Shown here one piece after another: positions 1 through 4,901 of a stretch of DNA of 6,737 bases (within the stretch, counting starts at the first letter, position 1; the number at the start of each line of letters is the position of its first letter). The stretch is from positions 1-6,737 of the forward strand of contig QWQL01000173.1 of assembly GCA_003670825.1 (NCBI GenBank), written 5' to 3'. The stretch comes from Planctomycetota bacterium (GTDB taxonomy: Bacteria; Planctomycetota; Planctomycetia; Pirellulales; UBA1268). The translations under genes were made by a program, and so were the position numbers. The notes beneath the pieces were generated by a model, which saw only the letters and a list, made by a program, of their open reading frames with translations, ran no database searches and was not told the DNA's origin.

Positions 1-1839
1 ACCATGACCACCGGCAACGGCGTCCTCACGAACATGGCCGTCACCGGCTCGGGCGGGGCCCTTGTGTTCACCGGTCCCGGCAACTTCGAGGTCGGCCCGG
101 GTGGCACCGTCACGGCGGGCCAGCGGGCGGTGGTCTCGCTCACCGGGATCTCGAACCTCTCCTACACGGTGCCGGCCGGTGTGTTTCGCGTGGGATTGAA
201 GGGCAGCAGCGGCAACGACGGCGCTCCGGGCACCTCGTCGCTCACGCTCGCGACGAGCAACACGATCGTGGCGGGCACGCTCGGCGTGGGTGACGTGAGC
301 GCCAACAACGACGGTGGCGGCGCGGAGCTTTTCCTCGGGCAGACGAACGTCCTGAACGTCGGCTCCGTGACGATGAGCCCCAGCCGCGCCGACTCGCTGC
401 TGCAGTTCGCTCCGGGCACGATGTCGCCGACGCTCGTGCTCCGCGGCACCAACGGCAGCGGCCCCACAGGCACGTGGTCCGTAGGCACTGTTGGCCAGCG
501 CAACGGGGCGGACCGGAGGGCGTTTACCGCGACGGTGGATCTCTCGTCCGGCACGACCGATGCCGCAGTCAACTGGCTCGTGATCGGCCAGGCGAACTGC
601 ACCAGCACGGGGCGTGGCGGCAGCATGCTGTCGCGGTTCACGATGGGGGCGGGCACGCTCACCACGGGCTCGATCACGGTGGGCCGAATCCTCGGCTCGG
701 GCACCAACGGGGTTTCAGGTGCCTTCAGCGGCCTCGGCACGCTGTCGATCGCAAACCCGGCCGCCCTCGTCACGGCCACGACCGTCTCCGTGGCCGAGAA
801 CACGTTCACGGGCACCGGCAGTGCCACCAAGACGGTGTCGGGCACGATCGCCCTCTCGGCGGGGATGCTGCGGGCGGGCACCATTGCCCGCGGAGCGCAG
901 ACGGGCACGAACACCGTCGTCGTGAACACGTCGTTCCTCTGGACGGGCGGCACGGTCGGCAACCTCGCGGGGAGCGATCTTACGGTCGATACGCTGCCCA
1001 TGACGCTCGCCTCGGGCACGGGCACGTTCCAGGCCGACGCGGGCCGCACGATCACGGTGAATGCCGCCTCGCCGATCGCGGGCGCAGGCGGGCTCGTGAA
1101 GGCCGGAGCCGGCACCCTCGTGCTGGCCGGATCCAACTCCTTCACGGGGGCCACGACCGTGCAAGACGGCGTGGTTCGGCTTGCCAACAGCTCGGCGCTT
1201 CGGTCCAGCACGCTCGCCGTGGTCGCCGGCGGAACGGCGGAAGTCGCCGCCTTCCTCTCAACCACCGTGGGCGGGCTCGATCTCTCGGGGAATGGCCTGG
1301 TCAACGTGACCAGCGGATATATGACCGTCGCCAGCGGGCTGTCGGCCACGGACCTGGTCTCGCAGATCCTCGCCGGCCGGGGTGACGGATCGTGGACCGG
1401 CACCAGCGGCATCACGTCGAGCACCGCAGCAGCCGATACCGCCCTGGGCACCGCTCGCGCGGTCGGCTGGCTCGACAACGGTGCCGGATCGCTGTCGTTC
1501 GCCTTCGCGGCGCTGGGCGACACAAACCTCGATTGGCAGGTGGACGTGCTCGACGCCGCCAACTTCCTCGCCAGTGGCAAGTTCAATACCGGTGCTCCGG
1601 CGACCTGGTTCGAGGGGGATTTCAACTACGATGGAGTGGTCGACGTGCTCGATGCCGCCGACTTCATCACAACCGGCCTCTACGATCAGGGGCCCTACAA
1701 TCCGCCGGCGAGTGTCATCGGGCAGGTGACCGCCGTGCCGGAGCCGTCGGCAGTCGCGCTGGCTGCGGTCTTGGGTGGGTGGCTGGTGGTGCGTCGGTGG
1801 CGGCGATGGAGATCTCCCTGCCATGTCGAGGGCCTGTAG
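1..1839 (+). CDS. PATR beta-helix surface protein with dockerin-like pair and PEP-CTERM anchor (5' partial)
   Basis: The frame is open from base 1 and there is no signal peptide, so the start lies upstream; the ATG at 4 is probably internal (residues below are numbered from it). Residues 1-350 are Gly/Thr/Ser/Ala/Val-rich with almost no Lys, typical of a secreted right-handed beta-helix. Residues about 360-392 match the autotransporter-associated beta-strand repeat (GAGGLVKAGAGTLVLAG, then NSFTGATTVQDG). Residues 505-550 hold two 12-residue EF-hand-like loops, D506-N508-D510...D517 and D539-N541-D543...D550, each followed by LDAA(N/D)F; this is the dockerin type I pattern. Residues 578-603 form a PEP-CTERM signal: VPEP, a hydrophobic stretch, then an RRWRRWR cluster. 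PEP-CTERM proteins are known to be sorted by exosortases; none is encoded here. The exact role is unknown; surface or extracellular-matrix structure is inferred. No confident intrinsic terminator follows the stop. Confidence 0.88.
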   Translation, partial: TMTTGNGVLTNMAVTGSGGALVFTGPGNFEVGPGGTVTAGQRAVVSLTGISNLSYTVPAGVFRVGLKGSSGNDGAPGTSSLTLATSNTIVAGTLGVGDVSANNDGGGAELFLGQTNVLNVGSVTMSPSRADSLLQFAPGTMSPTLVLRGTNGSGPTGTWSVGTVGQRNGADRRAFTATVDLSSGTTDAAVNWLVIGQANCTSTGRGGSMLSRFTMGAGTLTTGSITVGRILGSGTNGVSGAFSGLGTLSIANPAALVTATTVSVAENTFTGTGSATKTVSGTIALSAGMLRAGTIARGAQTGTNTVVVNTSFLWTGGTVGNLAGSDLTVDTLPMTLASGTGTFQADAGRTITVNAASPIAGAGGLVKAGAGTLVLAGSNSFTGATTVQDGVVRLANSSALRSSTLAVVAGGTAEVAAFLSTTVGGLDLSGNGLVNVTSGYMTVASGLSATDLVSQILAGRGDGSWTGTSGITSSTAAADTALGTARAVGWLDNGAGSLSFAFAALGDTNLDWQVDVLDAANFLASGKFNTGAPATWFEGDFNYDGVVDVLDAADFITTGLYDQGPYNPPASVIGQVTAVPEPSAVALAAVLGGWLVVRRWRRWRSPCHVEGL

Positions 1840-1934
1840 GTCCTTATGTCACGTCCAGCCGGGCGTGGCTCGTCGGGGCCGCCAACTGCGTACACGCGAA
1901 AACTGAGGCCTCTGGGGGCCGTTCCAAGGGCCGA

Positions 1935-1980
1935 GTGGCACTTTTTTGCCGGAGACGGAAAGAACAATAGTGGGGGAGTC
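1935..1980 (+). promoter_or_regulatory. Candidate promoter/leader element, copy A
   Basis: The element begins with GTGGCACTTTTT (1935-1946), then CGGAAA (1956-1961), then a G-rich tail TGGGGGAGT (1971-1979). A very similar arrangement lies upstream of the last gene (4795-4841): the 12-base core is identical and the rest aligns with a single one-base shift. It sits about 130 nt ahead of the DUF1559 start. TGGCAC resembles a sigma-54 -24 box and TTGC follows at 1946-1949, but only 9 nt separate GG from GC instead of the usual 10, so I do not call it sigma-54. That it works as a promoter is an inference from the duplication and the location. Confidence 0.4.
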
Positions 1981-1987
1981 CGTCTCC
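1951..1987 (+). repeat. Perfect 9-bp inverted repeat in the leader of the DUF1559 gene
   Basis: GGAGACGGA at 1951-1959 is the exact reverse complement of TCCGTCTCC at 1979-1987, with a 19-nt purine-rich loop between. In RNA this would be a GC-rich 9-bp stem. No T-run follows, so it is not a standard intrinsic terminator. It overlaps the second half of the copy A element and could be an operator-like site, an mRNA leader stem or chance. Copy B lacks the same 9-bp pairing. Confidence 0.45.
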
Positions 1988-2054
1988 TTGGGATGCTCGT
2001 TTCCGGCCCGGCGGCTTTCACTGGTGGGCGACCGTTGAGATCGTATGCGACTGC

Positions 2055-2060
2055 AAGAGG
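2055..2060 (+). promoter_or_regulatory. Ribosome binding site deciding the DUF1559 start
   Basis: AAGAGG lies 7 nt ahead of the ATG at 2068. The frame is open back to 1846, so this site, together with the prepilin leader directly after the ATG, is the main reason for choosing 2068. An in-frame ATG at 1993 has only a distant G-rich tract (1971-1976) upstream. Confidence 0.6.
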
Positions 2061-2067
2061 CCTCGGC

Positions 2068-2982
2068 ATGATCACGCTTGTGCGGCGCTCACGTGCCTTC
2101 ACCCTCGTTGAACTGCTGGTGGTGATCGCGATCATTGCCACGTTGATCGGCCTGCTCCTCCCTGCGGTGCAATCGGCCCGTGAAGCCGCTCGGCGGAGTT
2201 CGTGCAGCAACAATCTCAAGCAGTTGAGCTTGGCGATGCACAACTACTACACGGCCAAAGGAAGGCTTCCGCCTGGGAGGAAATCTTATGTCACGGTGAC
2301 GAGCGGAACACAGTTCTCGCCTACCGTGGCGTTCATCCTTCCCTTCATCGAAGAGCGAGGCCGTGCGGACCTGTATGACTTTAAACTGAGCTGGGACAAG
2401 CAGCTCGCCGTCGTCGGGCAGGTGATCCCGGCCTATCAGTGTCCGAGCGACACGACCCAGGTGATGCAAGTGGCCCTGGGGACGGGCGGTGAACGCAAGG
2501 GGAACTACGGACTGAACTGGGGGCAGAATATCATCTCGACGCCATTTCTTCTGGCGAGAGGAAAGGCCCCGTTCGCGGGACAATACGGCGCCAAGTTCGC
2601 CGAGATCACCGATGGCACGAGCAAGACGCTCATGCTCATGGAGATGATCCAGGCACCGTCCGACACGGGCCAGGCCGTCGATCGGCGAGCGAGGATTTGG
2701 AATCCGAGCGGCGGCACCTACCAGGTCTTCACGAAAGAGACACCAAACTCGAAAGCAGACGATGTTTCCACGTGCGCGGATCGGCCCGAGATCGGACTGC
2801 CCTGCACGAACGTCACCCCGGTGGAGGCTACGTATACGTTGGTGTCCCGTAGCAGGCATGTCGGCGGCGTGACGGTCGCCTTCTGCGACGCTTCGGTGCG
2901 ATTCGTGACCGAAGATGTGGATCTTGCAGCCTGGCAGGCCGCAAGCAGCATCAGCCTGGGTGAGACGGCGGTTCTTCCGTGA
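2068..2982 (+). CDS. DUF1559 family protein with prepilin-type N-terminal leader
   Basis: A 304-residue protein. The leader is MITLVRRSRA followed by FTLVELLVVIAIIATLIGLL, a class III/type IV prepilin signal: a basic leader, Phe at +1, Glu15 at +5 and one hydrophobic helix. A prepilin peptidase would cut after Ala10, where Gly is usual. The DUF1559 hallmarks follow: LPAVQSAREAARR, then SCSNNLKQLSLAMHNY (about 45-60), CPSD at 125-128, ITDGTS at 180-185, and near the end the H-X9-D motif, His264 to Asp274. The residue after Asp is Ala, so it is H-X9-DA and not the usual DG. The family is strongly expanded in Planctomycetota and resembles type II secretion pseudopilins; its function is not established. 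The stop overlaps the sulfatase start by 4 nt, so the pair is probably co-transcribed and translationally coupled. The start at 2068 is preferred to 1846 or 1993, which would bury the leader. Confidence 0.9.
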   Translation: MITLVRRSRAFTLVELLVVIAIIATLIGLLLPAVQSAREAARRSSCSNNLKQLSLAMHNYYTAKGRLPPGRKSYVTVTSGTQFSPTVAFILPFIEERGRADLYDFKLSWDKQLAVVGQVIPAYQCPSDTTQVMQVALGTGGERKGNYGLNWGQNIISTPFLLARGKAPFAGQYGAKFAEITDGTSKTLMLMEMIQAPSDTGQAVDRRARIWNPSGGTYQVFTKETPNSKADDVSTCADRPEIGLPCTNVTPVEATYTLVSRSRHVGGVTVAFCDASVRFVTEDVDLAAWQAASSISLGETAVLP

Positions 2983-4607
2983 AGGACAGCATTCGCGGCT
3001 TCATGCGCTGTGGCCTCCATGCCGGCATGATGCTCGCCCCTTTTCTCGCTAGGGCCCGCGACTCGTCGGTGCTGGCGTGGGTCGTGCTCCTCGTGCCCGG
3101 GGTGCTTCGCGCGGCCGTCCCGGTGCCCACGGAGATCGTTCCGGAACGCATTCCGGGCGCGACGCCGCGGAACGTCGTCTTCATCCTGTCGGATGACCAT
3201 CGCTATGACGCGATGGGTTTCCTCGGCCACCCGTTCGCGAAGACGCCGGCCATGGACTCGATGGCCGCCAACGGTGCGCATGTCAAGAATGCGCTCGTCA
3301 CCACCTCCCTCTGCTCGCCAAGCCGGGCTTCGATCCTCACCGGCCTCTACACCTTCCGGCACCGGGTGATCGACAACAACCGGCCGATCCCCCCCGGCAC
3401 CGTGTATTTCCCGCAGTATCTCCAGAAGGCCGGCTACGCGACGGCCTTCATCGGCAAGTGGCACATGGGCGGGGAGAGCGACGCGCCGCAGCCGGGCTGG
3501 GATCGCTGGGTGAGCTTTGCCGGGCAGGGGCACTACCTGCCGCCCACCCCCGACTCCACGCTCAACGTCGATGGCAAGCGGGTGAAGCAGGCGGGCTACA
3601 TCACGACCGAACTTACCGACTACGCGATCGACTGGCTGAAAGAGCAGAAGCCCGATGAGAAGCCATTTTTTCTCTACCTCTCTCACAAGGCGGTGCACGC
3701 CAACTTCACGCCGGAGGACCGCTACGAAGGGACATGCAAGGACATGTCCTTCACCCGCCCCGCGACGGAGAGCCTCGCGGCCGAGGGCCGGCTCACGCCG
3801 CGGTGGCTGCGGGATCAGCGCAACTCATGGCACGGCGTCGAGTTTCCCTACCACAGCGACCTCGACATCGAACGCTACTACAAACGCTACTGCGAGACGC
3901 TCCGTTCGGTCGACGACAGCGTCGGTCGCGTGCTCCGGCAACTGAAGGAGATGGGGATCCACGACGAGACGCTTGTGATCTACATGGGCGACAACGGCTT
4001 CATGTTTGGCGAGCATGGGCTGATCGACAAGCGGGTAGCCTACGAGACCTCGATGCGGGTGCCGATGCTCGTGCAATGCCCGGCCCTGATCAAGGGGGGC
4101 ACGGTGCTCGACCAGATGGTGGCCAACATCGACGTCGCTCCGACCGTGATGGAGGCCATGGGGCTGAAGGCACCGCCGCACATCGACGGCACGAGCTTCC
4201 TGCCGCTTGCCCGCGGGGAGAGCATCCCGTGGCGTGAGCACTTCCTCTACGTCTACTACTGGGAGAAAAACTTCCCGCAGACCCCCACCATGTTCGCCCT
4301 CCGCACGCCGACCCACAAATACATCACCTACTACGGCCTTTGGGACGCGGACGAACTCTACGACCTCGAAGCCGACCCGGGCGAATCGACCAACCTGCTC
4401 TACGACCAGGCTCACGCGAAGACGGCCCGGAAGATGGAGAGCGATCTGTATCGGCTGATGGGCGACCTCGGCGGCATGGAGATACCTCTCAACCAGCCCA
4501 AGGGCGGCGTCAACGACAAGCGTCTCCGCTCGCGGGGGGGTGACCGGGCCGCGGATTTCCCAACGCCGTTCGTGGTCGATGAGCCGCTCAACCAGGATGC
4601 GAACTGA
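2979..4607 (+). CDS. Secreted formylglycine-dependent sulfatase (arylsulfatase family)
   Basis: A 542-residue hydrolase expected to cleave sulfate esters, probably on sulfated polysaccharides; the substrate cannot be read from the sequence. The sulfatase motifs occur in order: metal-binding D72-D73 in FILSDDH; C112-S-P-S-R116 in CSPSRASILTG, where C112 would be converted to formylglycine; GKWHMG with K160 and H162; SHKAVH with K237 and H240; and GDNGFMFGEHG with metal ligands D338-N339, followed by K351. The C-terminal part has WDADELYDLEADPGE (455-469), a common sulfatase ending. All expected catalytic residues are present. A hydrophobic stretch at about 31-45 (VLAWVVLLVPGVLRA) after an Arg-containing region looks like a signal peptide, so the enzyme is predicted periplasmic or extracellular. 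The GTG start overlaps the upstream stop as GTGA; an in-frame ATG at 3003 is an alternative. A formylglycine-generating enzyme is needed and is not in the window. Confidence 0.95.
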   Translation: MKDSIRGFMRCGLHAGMMLAPFLARARDSSVLAWVVLLVPGVLRAAVPVPTEIVPERIPGATPRNVVFILSDDHRYDAMGFLGHPFAKTPAMDSMAANGAHVKNALVTTSLCSPSRASILTGLYTFRHRVIDNNRPIPPGTVYFPQYLQKAGYATAFIGKWHMGGESDAPQPGWDRWVSFAGQGHYLPPTPDSTLNVDGKRVKQAGYITTELTDYAIDWLKEQKPDEKPFFLYLSHKAVHANFTPEDRYEGTCKDMSFTRPATESLAAEGRLTPRWLRDQRNSWHGVEFPYHSDLDIERYYKRYCETLRSVDDSVGRVLRQLKEMGIHDETLVIYMGDNGFMFGEHGLIDKRVAYETSMRVPMLVQCPALIKGGTVLDQMVANIDVAPTVMEAMGLKAPPHIDGTSFLPLARGESIPWREHFLYVYYWEKNFPQTPTMFALRTPTHKYITYYGLWDADELYDLEADPGESTNLLYDQAHAKTARKMESDLYRLMGDLGGMEIPLNQPKGGVNDKRLRSRGGDRAADFPTPFVVDEPLNQDAN

Positions 4608-4692
4608 TCCCGATCACATCCGGCTGTCCAAGCCCAACGCCGTAAAGCGTGGGGGTGAACCCTGGGTTGGCCACGGAACCAAACGCAGGGCA

Positions 4693-4721
4693 GCCCGCGG
4701 CCTCACGGCCGGTCGGCTTTT
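4693..4721 (+). terminator. Possible intrinsic terminator after the sulfatase
   Basis: CGGCC at 4698-4702 pairs with GGCCG at 4707-4711 around a TCAC loop, and an outer GCC (4693-4695) pairs with GGC (4715-4717) across a small internal loop. TTTT follows at 4718-4721. It lies about 85 nt past the sulfatase stop and before the next gene's candidate promoter, the expected place. The short T-run and interrupted stem make it a moderate call. Confidence 0.4.
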
Positions 4722-4794
4722 ACGCGGAAATCATCGGAAACACGGGCCAATTCCAGGCCGTCCGCCCCCATTTCCCCGCCTCCGGAAAACTCCC

Positions 4795-4841
4795 GTGGCA
4801 CTTTTTCGACCTCGGGCGGAAATAAGGATTGGAGGGGACTT
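4795..4841 (+). promoter_or_regulatory. Candidate promoter/leader element, copy B
   Basis: GTGGCACTTTTT at 4795-4806 is followed by CGGAAA at 4817-4822 and GGAGGGGACT at 4831-4840, matching the order and spacing of the element at 1935-1980 to within one base. It lies about 100 nt ahead of the start of the second PATR gene, downstream of the terminator-like hairpin, as expected for a new transcription unit. There is no TTGC at the sigma-54 -12 position. A possible weak -10-like AT-rich stretch (AAATAAGGATT, 4820-4830) lies 20-odd bases after the core. The function is inferred. Confidence 0.45.
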
Positions 4842-4888
4842 TTATGACCCCTGGGAAATGTTTCAAGAACTCGGTTTATCGACTGTAC

Positions 4889-4896
4889 GAGGGGGG
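4889..4896 (+). promoter_or_regulatory. Ribosome binding site of the second PATR gene
   Basis: The G-rich tract GAGGGGGG ends 5 nt before the ATG at 4902, a good Shine-Dalgarno position. A second strong site, GGAGGGG at 4831-4837, precedes another ATG at 4844 in a different frame (see findings), so the start region carries two initiation signals. Confidence 0.6.
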
Positions 4897-4901
4897 AAAC
4901 C

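Noticed and set aside
162..1625. A 487-codon open frame on the minus strand opposite the first PATR gene
   Set aside because: Its Pro/Val/Ser/Ala-rich translation has no recognisable domain and is what the antisense of GC-rich, Thr/Gly/Val-rich coding sequence produces. The + strand frame has clear PATR, dockerin-like and PEP-CTERM motifs.
1901..1947. Terminator for the first PATR gene formed by GGCC repeats before the T6 run
   Set aside because: Only 4-bp GGCC self-pairings are available, none adjacent to the T-run, and the T-run belongs to the shared GTGGCACTTTTT element.
1936..1949. Canonical sigma-54 promoter (TGGCAC ... TTGC)
   Set aside because: GG and GC are separated by 9 nt when sigma-54 promoters keep 10, and copy B has no GC at the corresponding place. 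It is kept only as an undefined shared element.
1846..2067. N-terminal extension of the DUF1559 protein to the first ATG in frame
   Set aside because: It would put 74 residues ahead of the prepilin leader, which must be close to the N-terminus, and no ribosome binding site supports 1846. The AAGAGG site and leader fit 2068.
2718..3698. A 326-codon minus-strand open frame opposite the DUF1559 end and sulfatase start
   Set aside because: It lies opposite two well-supported genes, spans their junction, is rich in Arg/His/Glu as antisense shadows are, and shows no motif.
4648..4675. Inverted repeat CGTGG/CCACG with inner AACCC-T-GGGTT downstream of the sulfatase
   Set aside because: The inner arms leave a one-base loop and alternative pairings compete; no T-run follows. 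The hairpin at 4693-4721 is a better terminator candidate.
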